Of a stretch of DNA of 60,124 bases, positions 7,856-16,921 are shown in pieces. Numbering within the stretch: position 1 is the stretch's first letter; each line of letters begins with the position of its first letter. The stretch is from IMG/VR virus record IMGVR_UViG_3300043429_000521, positions 1 to 60,124 of that record, one strand, 5' to 3'. The translations under genes were made by a program, and so were the position numbers. The DNA comes from a virus. A model generated the notes under the pieces. That model saw nothing but the letters and a program-made list of their open reading frames with translations, ran no database searches and was not told the DNA's origin.

Positions 7856-8520
7856 TATATTAAATTGTTATTAATCAGTATATTCATATCATTATCTGAT
7901 AGTTGTTGAATGTAAAAGACTTCATCCTTCATATTGAATGGGCGATCTCGGTCATATCCAAATGATAATCGATTTTGACGAACTTGTAAATTTTTAAATT
8001 TGTATTCTGGTAACATATCTTTATCTTTATATTGTGCTAAACATCCAATAACAACAGGAATAATATAATTTCTGACAATGAACAACGATTGTGCCGGTCC
8101 CATAAGTCTACATGAGCCGTATGTAATATCATAATTATCATTTTCTTTCTTCATACGGCTCACAAAATCACCAAATGCTAAACAATCCTGTTCTTTATAT
8201 ATGAAATCCTTTCCATTGACATATGCATCTACCATTCCTAGAACGATTCCTGCTGTCCAACCACACCATATTCCATCTCTTTTCCCGTCTAAATAATCAT
8301 GCACATGTCCTAGATTAGGATATTCTGCGATACTCTTTACATTATCATACTTGGCTATATTATTTGGAACATCTGGACCTAATATACGAATTTGTGTATT
8401 AGGTGCAAATCTCTGTGTATTCGCGATCCATATAGAGAAAAAATCTTCGGCATTTAGATTTGCATATTTTCCAGGATCAACATCCTTTACAAATCCAGTA
8501 TATATAAAATTTTCACTCAT
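7855..8520 (-). CDS. Putative glycosyltransferase-like protein, family unclear
   Basis: The 221-residue protein has a GT-A-like layout: FFSIWIANTQRFAP near residue 28 and GKDFIYKEQDCLAFG near residue 102, where the acidic stretch could be the metal/donor site. It resembles transferases of other large phages only in general character. It overlaps both neighbours (ATGA with the upstream gene, one base with the downstream one), so it belongs to the glycan operon. Confidence 0.5.
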   Translation of the reverse strand: MSENFIYTGFVKDVDPGKYANLNAEDFFSIWIANTQRFAPNTQIRILGPDVPNNIAKYDNVKSIAEYPNLGHVHDYLDGKRDGIWCGWTAGIVLGMVDAYVNGKDFIYKEQDCLAFGDFVSRMKKENDNYDITYGSCRLMGPAQSLFIVRNYIIPVVIGCLAQYKDKDMLPEYKFKNLQVRQNRLSFGYDRDRPFNMKDEVFYIQQLSDNDMNILINNNLI

Positions 8521-9320
8521 TTAATCCTACTTACCATATCATAATTATCAACCCAAGTAAAAAATCTATTCAGCCTGAACTTTTTATCTGGACATTTTTG
8601 CATTATTTGCCATGATCGTTTAGCACCTTCGTATCCATAAAAATTCTCTTTAAACTCTAATTGAGATTCAAATAAATATGCAAAATGGTCAAAGATCCAA
8701 CCTTTTTGTGATGTGAATTCTTTATTCAAAAAACTATCTGTTTTTAAATTTTCCAGAACGGGGGGTTCATGTGATACCCATTTTGATCTATCTCTGATTA
8801 CCCACAACCTCGTCCATGTATCAGTTTTATTCGGATGGGTATCTTCATCAAATATAACAAGTTTAGGCCCAACATAAAAGTTACATTTAAAAATCATACC
8901 GTCAAATCCTTCATTATTTTCAGCAAATTCAAGAACCTCACGAAGTTTATCTTTATTCCATATCTCATCAACATCTATCTGCATCAGAATAGCATCTTGC
9001 AATCTATCCTCTATACATTGGCACATGTCCAATTTTCCATTCCAAAAAGTCTTCTTTCTATGAACAAATATTTTTTCTGGATATCTAGCTTTTAGATTAT
9101 CTATTACACCCGACGTTCCGTCAATAGAACAGCCAAAATAATCACCATCCTGATTAACAAAGAATTTCGGATCTACTAATTTACACCATTTAGTATCTTT
9201 TATAGGGAGAACTACACCTTCAATAATATGCCATTCATCAAATATCTCGGGTATTATATCCCCTTGTAGCGGAATAAACGGCATACCATTCAGAACAATC
9301 GTAAATGCTATTTTTTTCAT
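8517..9320 (-). CDS. Glycosyltransferase, GT-A fold
   Basis: The 267-residue protein begins MKKIAFTIVLNGMPF and has MQIDVDEIW near residue 110, a D-x-D type donor/metal motif, followed by a WTRLWVIRD segment. This resembles family 2 or 17 transferases. The ATG at 9320 overlaps the preceding stop as ATGA and is preferred over the upstream in-frame start. Acceptor and donor cannot be told from sequence. Confidence 0.65.
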   Translation of the reverse strand: MKKIAFTIVLNGMPFIPLQGDIIPEIFDEWHIIEGVVLPIKDTKWCKLVDPKFFVNQDGDYFGCSIDGTSGVIDNLKARYPEKIFVHRKKTFWNGKLDMCQCIEDRLQDAILMQIDVDEIWNKDKLREVLEFAENNEGFDGMIFKCNFYVGPKLVIFDEDTHPNKTDTWTRLWVIRDRSKWVSHEPPVLENLKTDSFLNKEFTSQKGWIFDHFAYLFESQLEFKENFYGYEGAKRSWQIMQKCPDKKFRLNRFFTWVDNYDMVSRIK

Positions 9321-10036
9321 ATTCTTACCCACTCTTTTCTAAAAACTGGTATACCTCTAAGTCTTTCATCAACTAATGGTCTTCCGTAATACCCATGTTT
9401 TAGCAACAGAGTATGTTTATCGACTGTAATATTCAATTGGTCAACCAAATTAACTAGACAGCTTTCAATTAAGATATGCTGGGAGGCTTTCTCTAATACC
9501 GAAAGCCAATCAAAAACACTAGTAGACAGAATAGAGAAATCGATTCTTCTGAACTGATCATTTTCCCACTGTACTTTTCTAACGTAATCTGAAGAATTTT
9601 CCTGAATGATCACATACTGCTCTCGAATATTCAACTTTTTTTGCAATGAAAGTTCTTTATCCATATTCCTTTTAAGATTTAGATTCCATTTTTCCTCAAA
9701 AGGAACATCTGCAAGAAAATATTTATATTCGTCAAATGAATAGATGTCCTGTTTTAAATAATTATCAGAATTGTATGTGCTGGCTCCGGGTATGGTAAAT
9801 GATAAATCAAGTATTTTATTACACATGTTATTAAAGCATACTTGATTAGCCACTCTACAGTCGAAATCGATGGGTATGAATGTAACATATTCTATATAAT
9901 CGACAAAATTATCTATAATATTCCGATCAACGGGCCATATAATTTCATAACCACGATCATAATACCATTTAGCAATGGGGAGACATATGATTATGTCTCC
10001 TATCTTTCCTGGTTGAATTATTCCTAATCTCTTCAT
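9317..10036 (-). CDS. GT9-like (heptosyltransferase-like) glycosyltransferase
   Basis: The 239-residue protein starts with RLGIIQPGKIGDIIICLPIA, which resembles the N-terminal motif of ADP-heptose:LPS heptosyltransferases (G-x-x-G-D-x-x-x-x-x-P-x). At 239 residues it is shorter than the usual 320-350, and the C-terminal donor domain seems reduced. I use the ATG at 10036; the open frame upstream begins with TTG. It sits in the glycan operon. Confidence 0.6.
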   Translation of the reverse strand: MKRLGIIQPGKIGDIIICLPIAKWYYDRGYEIIWPVDRNIIDNFVDYIEYVTFIPIDFDCRVANQVCFNNMCNKILDLSFTIPGASTYNSDNYLKQDIYSFDEYKYFLADVPFEEKWNLNLKRNMDKELSLQKKLNIREQYVIIQENSSDYVRKVQWENDQFRRIDFSILSTSVFDWLSVLEKASQHILIESCLVNLVDQLNITVDKHTLLLKHGYYGRPLVDERLRGIPVFRKEWVRI

Positions 10037-10041
10037 GTCAA

Positions 10042-10278
10042 TCAATCACCGAAATATTTCAATATTTCATCCGAATTTTGATCATTTAACTCCTGTATCT
10101 GTCCATTTCGAATTAAATTATATATTATAAATGAATCTATAATCATCTGTAATTGTTTAATATCTTTTTCTAATATTTCTCTTGAAAATCCCTTTTTACA
10201 ATTTAAAGTAAATTTTTTAAGAAAATACTCGACCAACGATAAATCGATTGTGGATAATTCTTCTGTATTATTCGACAT
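10042..10278 (-). CDS. Small protein of unknown function
   Basis: This is a 78-residue, mostly helical protein rich in Leu, Ile and Lys, with no recognisable motif. It is the first gene of the - strand array downstream of the homing endonuclease insertion, and AAT precedes its ATG. Together with the GT gene at 11268 it flanks the endonuclease. Confidence 0.6.
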   Translation of the reverse strand: MSNNTEELSTIDLSLVEYFLKKFTLNCKKGFSREILEKDIKQLQMIIDSFIIYNLIRNGQIQELNDQNSDEILKYFGD

Positions 10279-10343
10279 ATTGAATCTTATTTAACTCACA
10301 TATATTCATTTCTCTAAAGAAATCTTCTTGAATCTTCGAAAAA

Positions 10344-11267
10344 ATGATAAGTAGTGCTATGCACATAAATAGTGAACCTAATATACGAAAAAGAAATACA
10401 AAAATAAGAAGAAACGAAATTAGAGAATTTTTAAAAAATAATTATATATCGCTAGGAATTAGACCCTGTGCCGATGCTCTAGGTATATCACAAAAATTAG
10501 TGTCATGGTATGCTGCAAATCTCGGATTGTCTATAAGCCCCATCATAAAGGCAAAGAGGGCAAGAGATACCATGATGAATGGGAGAGGTGGTATAAAAGT
10601 TCCTATAGAAAACATAAAAAATGTAAATGAAAATGTTGCATATATACTAGGGCTGATATATGCCGACGGTACTATAAATAGGTGGACAGTATCTGTATCA
10701 GTGGCGGAGGACGATCTTAAAGAAGTTGTTCCAGTTTTTATGAGTATTGGCGATTGGTCTGTGACTAAAACACCTATGACTGCTCGTAGTCGAAAACAGC
10801 TCTTAACTATAAGAACCTCTAATATAGATATTATTAACTTCTTAAAAGAAAATGATTACCATATTAAATCTACTGCGCCTCAATCAAAAATATTAAACCA
10901 TATACCAGAAAATTTGCATTATATGTTTTGGAGAGGATACTTCGACGGAGATGCGCACTGTGGAAAAAGTAAATTCTCAATAAGCTCTAATATAAATCAA
11001 GATTGGTCTTCTGTGGAAAAATTATTCGGTTCTTTGAAAATATCATATAGAATATTTAATCGAACACATAAAAATAAAGACAGAGATAATAGTCATTCAT
11101 CCGTTATAGAAATAAATAAAAATGGTCATGTCACGGCATTATACGACTACATATATCAACACAATAGGTCTATAGGTTTTACAAGAAAACACAATCAATA
11201 CAAATCTAAAGTATCACGATACCACCAATCCATTAAAGAATCCAAATATTCTTTCAATGAATTGTGA
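10344..11267 (+). CDS. LAGLIDADG homing endonuclease, free-standing
   Basis: The 307-residue protein has two LAGLIDADG-type motifs, AYILGLIYADG (about 98-108) and FWRGYFDGDAH (about 193-203), with the acidic residues present. An N-terminal helix-turn-helix-like region (LKNNYISLGIRPCADALGIS) may help to bind DNA. It cuts a specific site and spreads by repair. It lies opposite to all genes around it and fits exactly between two - strand genes with no gap downstream, so it is an intergenic invader and not an intron or intein. It looks intact. Confidence 0.85.
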   Translation: MISSAMHINSEPNIRKRNTKIRRNEIREFLKNNYISLGIRPCADALGISQKLVSWYAANLGLSISPIIKAKRARDTMMNGRGGIKVPIENIKNVNENVAYILGLIYADGTINRWTVSVSVAEDDLKEVVPVFMSIGDWSVTKTPMTARSRKQLLTIRTSNIDIINFLKENDYHIKSTAPQSKILNHIPENLHYMFWRGYFDGDAHCGKSKFSISSNINQDWSSVEKLFGSLKISYRIFNRTHKNKDRDNSHSSVIEINKNGHVTALYDYIYQHNRSIGFTRKHNQYKSKVSRYHQSIKESKYSFNEL

Positions 11268-12149
11268 TCAGTCAGTGATATATCTTATTTGATTCATGTC
11301 CTTTAGATTCATCTCATTAAAGAACTTCTTCTGTCTGTTCTGTTCCTGTTCATCGGGAATAAGGAATCTACCCCACGGTTTTCTCTTACATAAATTATAC
11401 TGGATATTATGAAATATTATATTATTCGCTATCTTAAATAGAGGATTTTTATTAAAGACCTTGTAATTATAGTCTCGTTCAGGGGAAGGAGTATCGACTG
11501 ATGCGGTTCCGTGCCAGATATGGAAAGCGTATGGTGGGAACCCATTACCCATTTCAAACTTATCTCCAAACATCACCATCAGTCCAGCAAAAACAGGATC
11601 AAATGCAGGGGCACCTAACAAGAAGTTACTCCAGAAATATTTTTTATTAAGTTGGAACCACCCCCTCTTCATAACGAAAACGTCATAACCGCCAATCTCA
11701 TATCTCACAGGTTTAACATCTTGACGTAAAATATTATCAAACGATTCAATATGTTCAATATCCATTCGAGATATTGCCATACAATCGGGTTGTTCCTTTA
11801 AAATATATTCAATAAGATGTGGCATTAAAATAACATCGCTATTTGTAAATAACACATAATCAGGATCGTATTTAAAACCAGAAAATATTATTTCTGATAC
11901 TAGTGGCAACTTTTTAGTGGAACCCTTCACCAAAGATTTACTAGAATTCTTTAATCTAAACGATGTATCCACATCATCATAGTGATCTACAAAGGTATTG
12001 CGTTCATCCTCAAATTGGAAGTTGTTTAAATTAATATTACCAGGAAATAACTTCTTTAAATGACGCCAAGAATCCACAGCAATATCTTGGCGATGATATT
12101 TTCCGAAGGTATTTGTAACAAGTTCGATACGAGTGTTATCGTTTTGCAT
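11268..12149 (-). CDS. Putative glycosyltransferase
   Basis: The 293-residue protein has YVLFTNSDVILMPH near residue 100, an N-S-D-V acidic motif of GT-A type enzymes, and later FHIWHGTASV. It resembles proteins of phage and bacterial glycan clusters. Its stop lies directly beside the end of the homing endonuclease gene. The ATG is preceded by AAAAT. It probably adds a sugar in the same pathway as its neighbours. Confidence 0.6.
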   Translation of the reverse strand: MQNDNTRIELVTNTFGKYHRQDIAVDSWRHLKKLFPGNINLNNFQFEDERNTFVDHYDDVDTSFRLKNSSKSLVKGSTKKLPLVSEIIFSGFKYDPDYVLFTNSDVILMPHLIEYILKEQPDCMAISRMDIEHIESFDNILRQDVKPVRYEIGGYDVFVMKRGWFQLNKKYFWSNFLLGAPAFDPVFAGLMVMFGDKFEMGNGFPPYAFHIWHGTASVDTPSPERDYNYKVFNKNPLFKIANNIIFHNIQYNLCKRKPWGRFLIPDEQEQNRQKKFFNEMNLKDMNQIRYITD

Positions 12150-12159
12150 ATTTTCTATA

Positions 12160-12543
12160 TTAGTAGAACGCTTTAATATCTTGTATAATTTGTTTTGGAA
12201 TTTCAGGTTCTTTAAAAAAACATCCCCTGATCATATTATCAGCATATGAATAATATTTAAATGTAGTATACCCCTCTGATAATTTACGTTTAACTATAAC
12301 ATCTAAATTATCTATAAATTCAGATACATGGTCGCATTCTAATAGATGATATTGTGTGGGAATTGATTGGTCCCTGACTTTCCAAAGGAAGCACTCCGCC
12401 TCTCCTACTGTCATTTTAAAATTATGATCAAGATATAGACAAACAGGATGGGACATATCGTTCCACGAAACGATCATACCATTATTCCTGACAGTATTTT
12501 TAATGATCATTTTTATATCAATAGGGGTTATTTCGTTTTGCAT
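12160..12543 (-). CDS. Protein of unknown function
   Basis: The 127-residue protein is mixed alpha/beta in character, with several aromatic residues (FKYYSYAD) and four cysteines that form no motif. It overlaps the end of the upstream GT2 gene by 26 bases and starts in AAAAATATG context. No family is recognised. Confidence 0.65.
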   Translation of the reverse strand: MQNEITPIDIKMIIKNTVRNNGMIVSWNDMSHPVCLYLDHNFKMTVGEAECFLWKVRDQSIPTQYHLLECDHVSEFIDNLDVIVKRKLSEGYTTFKYYSYADNMIRGCFFKEPEIPKQIIQDIKAFY

Positions 12544-13279
12544 ATTTTTTTGTAATCTCTTGCATCTTGCCTTTAAATTTATCTATTGGAATCGGTCCTA
12601 TATCAGTGACTCGATTTCCCCATTTAGTCAGCCAATAGTTATATCCCTCTACTATGCGTTCTTTATGCAGAGGATACCCTACGATAGACGATTTACCAGC
12701 ATCGTTAACCCTCATAAACTGACTTAAATGAAACGGGGATACGAACATACGAAAGGCGGGAGAAAACCCCTTTAAAACACCTTGGTATTCTAAATCAACA
12801 TGCTCCCATGCATTAACATAGGTTTCATCAAATCGAATCTCTTTTAGAAAATCTCGGTGAAAATATGAGAAGTTAGCTTCTACATTATATGAAATCAATG
12901 CCTCAAACTCGGGAAACATCACTTTTACATGGTTTTTATCTTCTTCTCGATAATTATTCCAATTAAAATGTAATAAACCTGTGTGTTTGGAAAAATCTAT
13001 ACAATACCGCCAAACCCCCTCATTAGTTATAAGGCAATCATCTTCTAACACAAAAATATGTTCACATCCTTGGTTTATAAGATTGTCTATAATTATATTT
13101 TTACAAACTCCGACTCCTTTATTTTCAGGTAGTTGGTGCAAATCTTTATAATTATTATATTTTGGGCTTCCACCATCCTTGACATGATAATATCTATCTA
13201 TGAGGGGGTTCTGAATTGCATCAAACGCCTCCTTAAATCGCTCTGGACGATTATATGTTACTATACCAACTCCAATCAT
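12518..13279 (-). CDS. GT2 family glycosyltransferase
   Basis: The 253-residue protein begins MIGVGIVTYNRPERF, the classic GT2 start, and has HIFVLEDDCLIT near residue 75, the D-x-D donor/metal motif. EHVDLEYQ near residue 164 may be the catalytic acidic part. It overlaps neighbours on both sides in the array and is one of at least two clear GT2 genes here. The donor is unknown; dTDP- or UDP-rhamnose or a GDP-hexose made by the phage are candidates. Confidence 0.8.
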   Translation of the reverse strand: MIGVGIVTYNRPERFKEAFDAIQNPLIDRYYHVKDGGSPKYNNYKDLHQLPENKGVGVCKNIIIDNLINQGCEHIFVLEDDCLITNEGVWRYCIDFSKHTGLLHFNWNNYREEDKNHVKVMFPEFEALISYNVEANFSYFHRDFLKEIRFDETYVNAWEHVDLEYQGVLKGFSPAFRMFVSPFHLSQFMRVNDAGKSSIVGYPLHKERIVEGYNYWLTKWGNRVTDIGPIPIDKFKGKMQEITKKYAKRNNPY

Positions 13280-13674
13280 TTCTTTAATAATTCTGGATTT
13301 TCTAGGATATTACCCACTATTTCAAAACCGTCACGAACACCACTAATAAGGGAACCAATATATTCACCATCGGTTTCTTTGCTGAAAAAACAAAATCCGT
13401 GTTTATGAAACCTAATATCACCCAATTCTATTACAGGTCGAACACCGCTTATACGCCGACTATATATGTAGAGATTACATATATCTCCCTCAAAAATTTC
13501 CTTATTAGTCAAATCAGTAAGCCCTGTAAATTGTTGTATTATTACATCTGTTCCTTCGGGATCGTATAAATCCTGAAGGATGCCATCGGAAGAATATATC
13601 TCTATCCTCGCAGGATTTATCCACTCTTTTTGGGATATATCCCACCCTCTGAACTTAGATATTCGATTTTTCAT
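13276..13674 (-). CDS. YopX family protein
   Basis: The 132-residue protein follows the YopX pattern: KFRGWD near the start, QQFTGLTDLTNKEIFEGDI near residues 46-64, and FEIVGNILENPELL at the end. The family is common in phages and its function is not known. It overlaps both neighbours by 4 bases, so it is translated with the AAA protein and the GT2 enzyme. A second, more divergent YopX-like gene lies at 41261. Confidence 0.85.
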   Translation of the reverse strand: MKNRISKFRGWDISQKEWINPARIEIYSSDGILQDLYDPEGTDVIIQQFTGLTDLTNKEIFEGDICNLYIYSRRISGVRPVIELGDIRFHKHGFCFFSKETDGEYIGSLISGVRDGFEIVGNILENPELLKK

Positions 13675-14840
13675 ACCCCAAATCCTATCTTTCTCTCTGC
13701 CTTTTTCTTACCGAATTGATTTTCATCATTATAAATGTCAGCAAGAGTCATATCGTCATCACTATCAAGTTCGATACCATGTACCTTTTTATAAAGATTT
13801 GCAGCCTTATGGTTCACAAGTTTGTCAAACTTATAATGCATAAACATTCTACCTTTGCGTTTCAATGCTTCATCAATCTTACTTTCATCAGTATTAAACG
13901 TTGCAATAATCTTGAAATTGAGAACATCGGCCATGATACCATCACAGAGATTCAAGAGTATTGAAATGGTGCTGTTATCTGCTTGATCTTCACGATTAAC
14001 TAGAATCTTTTCTGCATCCTCAATGATAAGAAGGGATTCTTTTTCTCTACGAATAATGGGAAAGAATGCAGGATCTGAAATAGACTGAACAAAATATGGG
14101 GGAATATAAATCTTCTTTACATCAGGGGTATTGTTTAAGAGATACTTAAGATAATTAGTCTTTCCTGTTCCTGGTTGCCCATTAAACAATACTAATTTAT
14201 TGTTCTGTGATTTAAAATCAGGAATCCAGTTTTGGAGACGCTCATGTACTTGCGCAAAATCATCGTTATAATTATCATTAATATCTAAGTCGTATCCCTT
14301 AATAGGGTACGGTGTCAATACCATTTCATTATATTCATTCTTTTCAAAAAGAAGAATTTTACCCTTAGAATCCAATTCTTCTACATACGAAAAATTATCT
14401 TTAAGAGTATCTATTAAATCATACGATTTAGCAATATCATAATATACTACAAGAGTACTTGCTTTTACCTTTGGAACGGATGTGAGCGATCCATCATCTG
14501 CTGAAATTGCAGTCGGTATATTTCCAAAATTACCTATTTCTACAAACGTTCCTGATGAATGAGAAAATACATATCCATGGGATATATTTCTCATAAAAGA
14601 GGAATTAATACTTAATAGTTTAAATCCTTTATCTTTAAGGACTTTCAGGATGTTTATGAAATCCGAAACCTTATAGTCCATACTTGCTCTTGATGGAAGT
14701 CTATTATATTTTATAACATAGCAATAATCTATATACGACCCCATATCCTTTTGGGGAACAAACTGTTTAATATAGTCCTCTGCTAAGAGGGACGTATCAA
14801 CCTCGAATTCTAATTCTTTGATATTATCAATAAAACTCAT
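13671..14840 (-). CDS. AAA+ ATPase
   Basis: This 389-residue protein has an N-terminal half of unknown fold and a C-terminal AAA domain with Walker A GQPGTGKT (near 225), Walker B LLIIEDAE (near 275), a sensor-like IATFNTD and arginine residues KRKGRM. The layout recalls BCS1-type ATPases that remodel proteins. Its role in the phage is not known. A promoter-like TTGCAT-N16-TATATT lies 6 bases before its ATG. Confidence 0.8.
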   Translation of the reverse strand: MSFIDNIKELEFEVDTSLLAEDYIKQFVPQKDMGSYIDYCYVIKYNRLPSRASMDYKVSDFINILKVLKDKGFKLLSINSSFMRNISHGYVFSHSSGTFVEIGNFGNIPTAISADDGSLTSVPKVKASTLVVYYDIAKSYDLIDTLKDNFSYVEELDSKGKILLFEKNEYNEMVLTPYPIKGYDLDINDNYNDDFAQVHERLQNWIPDFKSQNNKLVLFNGQPGTGKTNYLKYLLNNTPDVKKIYIPPYFVQSISDPAFFPIIRREKESLLIIEDAEKILVNREDQADNSTISILLNLCDGIMADVLNFKIIATFNTDESKIDEALKRKGRMFMHYKFDKLVNHKAANLYKKVHGIELDSDDDMTLADIYNDENQFGKKKAERKIGFGV

Positions 14841-14846
14841 ACACTT

Positions 14847-14874
14847 AATATAAGCAGCTAAGAGTAATATGCAA
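14847..14874 (-). promoter_or_regulatory. Possible promoter before the AAA+ gene
   Basis: On the - strand TTGCAT (14874-14869), a 16-base spacer and TATATT (14852-14847) lie 6 bases before the ATG at 14840. The -35 is poor, but the spacer and the distance to the ATG match the stronger promoters near 58 kb. If used, the mRNA would be leaderless. Confidence 0.4.
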
Positions 14875-15720
14875 CTATGAATTTAGTAAATGTTTTTGCG
14901 AATAGTTCTTTTCTAAGAATTCCATCCGTTCATGTGCCTCTTCAGGACTGGATGAAGGAACTTCGTGTGGGAAGAATCTATGCTTTTCTTTGAATAGTCC
15001 CCAACTATACGAGAAATTCTTCGGGAAGTCTTCCTGTTTACGGATAACACTTTCATTCAAATTTTCATCGACATCTTCTAGATAATTGAATGAATCATAA
15101 ACATCCGGGAACCACCAAAACGGCATACCAAGATTCTTATAATATGTCATAAGATATTGATCCAAATGTTCAGCAGAATTGATATATCGTTCATCGAAAT
15201 ATCCAATATGTGCCAACACATTTGCATGATATATTGCAAATGCATGTGGACCGTGTTTATAAAAATCTACCTTATGTTTAGTATATTGGGCCGTAAGCTT
15301 TTTCTTAGGTGTTCCATCTTCGTTTATATTACCCGCAGCAAATCCCCCATGTAATCCAAATGCCAGTTGTCCTCCCCATATACCAGAATCCATTGCAGTT
15401 TCGATATATACTTCAAAGGCTTTATTATCTTTAATCTTTACATCGTCCTCCATCAAAAATAAAAATTCATAACCCGCATTCTTCATTTCACGAAGGGCTA
15501 TGTTTTTATTAATTCCGACTGGCGATGGATTTCTTTTAGGCTGAATGACTATTACATCCTTAGGATATTCCTTATATCTATCCCCAGCATTAATGACATA
15601 AATCTGTCCGACAGCATTACGGTCAATGCTGTCGATACATTTTTTAAATACATGTTCTCTGTTGCAGGTTATTATTGCTAATGCTGTTTTCTCTTTAAAG
15701 CGGTTAAGAATTTCTGACAT
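14875..15720 (-). CDS. GT2 family glycosyltransferase
   Basis: The 281-residue protein has the GT2 nucleotide-binding start TALAIITCNREHVF, INAGD, and FLFLMEDDVKI near residue 90 as D-x-D motif, with NSAEHLDQY near 190 as a likely catalytic acidic region. It ends the sub-operon that starts with the CoaB/C genes and overlaps the preceding zinc-motif gene by 43 bases. Donor and acceptor are unknown. Confidence 0.8.
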   Translation of the reverse strand: MSEILNRFKEKTALAIITCNREHVFKKCIDSIDRNAVGQIYVINAGDRYKEYPKDVIVIQPKRNPSPVGINKNIALREMKNAGYEFLFLMEDDVKIKDNKAFEVYIETAMDSGIWGGQLAFGLHGGFAAGNINEDGTPKKKLTAQYTKHKVDFYKHGPHAFAIYHANVLAHIGYFDERYINSAEHLDQYLMTYYKNLGMPFWWFPDVYDSFNYLEDVDENLNESVIRKQEDFPKNFSYSWGLFKEKHRFFPHEVPSSSPEEAHERMEFLEKNYSQKHLLNS

Positions 15721-16106
15721 TTCTTTAATTTATCAGTTTGCTTAGTCATTTTCAAGAATTTTTCTCTTTTAAGTAATTCGTCCAAAGACATTTTCAAGTA
15801 TCTTTCATCTTCTTGAAGAATCTCGTACCTACTAGATTCCCTATATGATTTAGATTTTTTTGATTTTTTCAAGGTCTGTATATATTTTATATCGTTTTTT
15901 AATACAAACTTCTCATAGAAATCTTGCCATACTTTTTTATCTGCATTTTTAGAGGGGAGTCGAGCGGTTCCACATATACTCACTTTCACATCCACACACC
16001 CCTTTTCATGGGGAATCCTATTATATGCATGACATGTTGGACAGTAATAGTTTGGACGGTAGTCTTGTCCACCTTTATGACCTTGCTGTGTTGATAGCTT
16101 TTTCAT
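15678..16106 (-). CDS. Small protein with zinc-binding motif, unknown function
   Basis: The 142-residue protein has CPTC at residues 22-25 and two further cysteines (CVDVKVSIC), which could bind one zinc. The second half is Lys/Glu-rich and helical. It overlaps both neighbours (43 and 32 bases), which is typical of this array. No family is recognised. Confidence 0.65.
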   Translation of the reverse strand: MKKLSTQQGHKGGQDYRPNYYCPTCHAYNRIPHEKGCVDVKVSICGTARLPSKNADKKVWQDFYEKFVLKNDIKYIQTLKKSKKSKSYRESSRYEILQEDERYLKMSLDELLKREKFLKMTKQTDKLKKCQKFLTALKRKQH

Positions 16107-16371
16107 ACTCTAACAATTCAAAAAATGCATCCATCTGATACATTAAGGTTTCGCCATTATCACCATCACCGCCTATCTTCCAACAAAAATAATCATCATA
16201 ATCTATAAAATCATGATCACATAGAAATTTCATAAGTCTTTCCGATATAGGATGGTGATCTATTCCTTCTTCCCATCTATTTTTAGTAGTTAATCGCAAT
16301 CTTTGTGCATTTTTATAATCTGCTGATGCTGATTTTTCTACCCATTCCTGTAGTAATTGTTTATTCCTCAT
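16075..16371 (-). CDS. Small protein of unknown function
   Basis: This is a 98-residue acidic protein with aromatic-rich segments (DYDDYFCWKIGGDGDNGE). I use the ATG at 16371, which overlaps the CoaC stop by 11 bases. It is probably co-translated with the CoaB/C genes but shows no cofactor-binding motif. Function unknown. Confidence 0.65.
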   Translation of the reverse strand: MRNKQLLQEWVEKSASADYKNAQRLRLTTKNRWEEGIDHHPISERLMKFLCDHDFIDYDDYFCWKIGGDGDNGETLMYQMDAFFELLEYEKAINTARS

Positions 16372-16921
16372 TTTTAATCTGTTTAACAATATCTTCTATA
16401 TTCGCCATTGCACCCATTCCATAATCGCCACAAAATAATTTCTTTTCAATAGGATCAACAACGGTTATTCCCCAAGATTTTATCTTATCTATATGTTCCT
16501 TAGTTATCGGATGCTCCCACATTTTCACATTCATCGAAGGTGCAATAATGAATTTCTTTTCGAAATCCCATGCACGGGCAACACATGTCAGTAAATTATC
16601 ACAAACACCATTAGCAATCTTTGCAATAGTGTTTGCCGAACATGGTGCGATAACAAAAACATCTGCCCATTTTACTAGTTCAATATGAAGAACCTTACTC
16701 CCTTTTTCATACATAACCCATTCATCATCGTCATCAAACTGTCCATATCTTAATTGTCCTTCTAATTTTAGATCAAAGGACGATACCATATAATATGGCG
16801 GGTTGAACTTTTTAGAGGATTCTGTTAATACAAATTTAACAGAATCCTCTTCATAGTGCTTTTGGAATTTACATACGATGGTAGATGCCACACTACCTGT
16901 CAGGCCATGTAATATATTCAT
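16361..16921 (-). CDS. coaC: Phosphopantothenoylcysteine decarboxylase-like flavoprotein (CoaC)
   Basis: The 186-residue protein covers the whole CoaC domain of bacterial Dfp: GLTGSVAS at the start, HIELVKWAD with the catalytic His79, PCSANT (93-98), PSMN (128-131), and a Cys164-GDYGMG segment that corresponds to the active-site lid. The enzyme uses FMN to decarboxylate phosphopantothenoylcysteine on the way to coenzyme A. The ATG at 16921 overlaps the upstream stop as ATGA. CoaB lies one gene upstream, so a normally fused enzyme is split here. Related flavoprotein decarboxylases that modify peptide cysteines are the main alternative. Confidence 0.85.
   Translation of the reverse strand: MNILHGLTGSVASTIVCKFQKHYEEDSVKFVLTESSKKFNPPYYMVSSFDLKLEGQLRYGQFDDDDEWVMYEKGSKVLHIELVKWADVFVIAPCSANTIAKIANGVCDNLLTCVARAWDFEKKFIIAPSMNVKMWEHPITKEHIDKIKSWGITVVDPIEKKLFCGDYGMGAMANIEDIVKQIKNEE

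Noticed and set aside
10344-11267. LAGLIDADG gene as part of an intein or group I intron
   Set aside because: The gene stands alone on the strand opposite to both flanking genes, which are complete. No split gene or intein splice motifs flank it. The same holds for 52208-53092.
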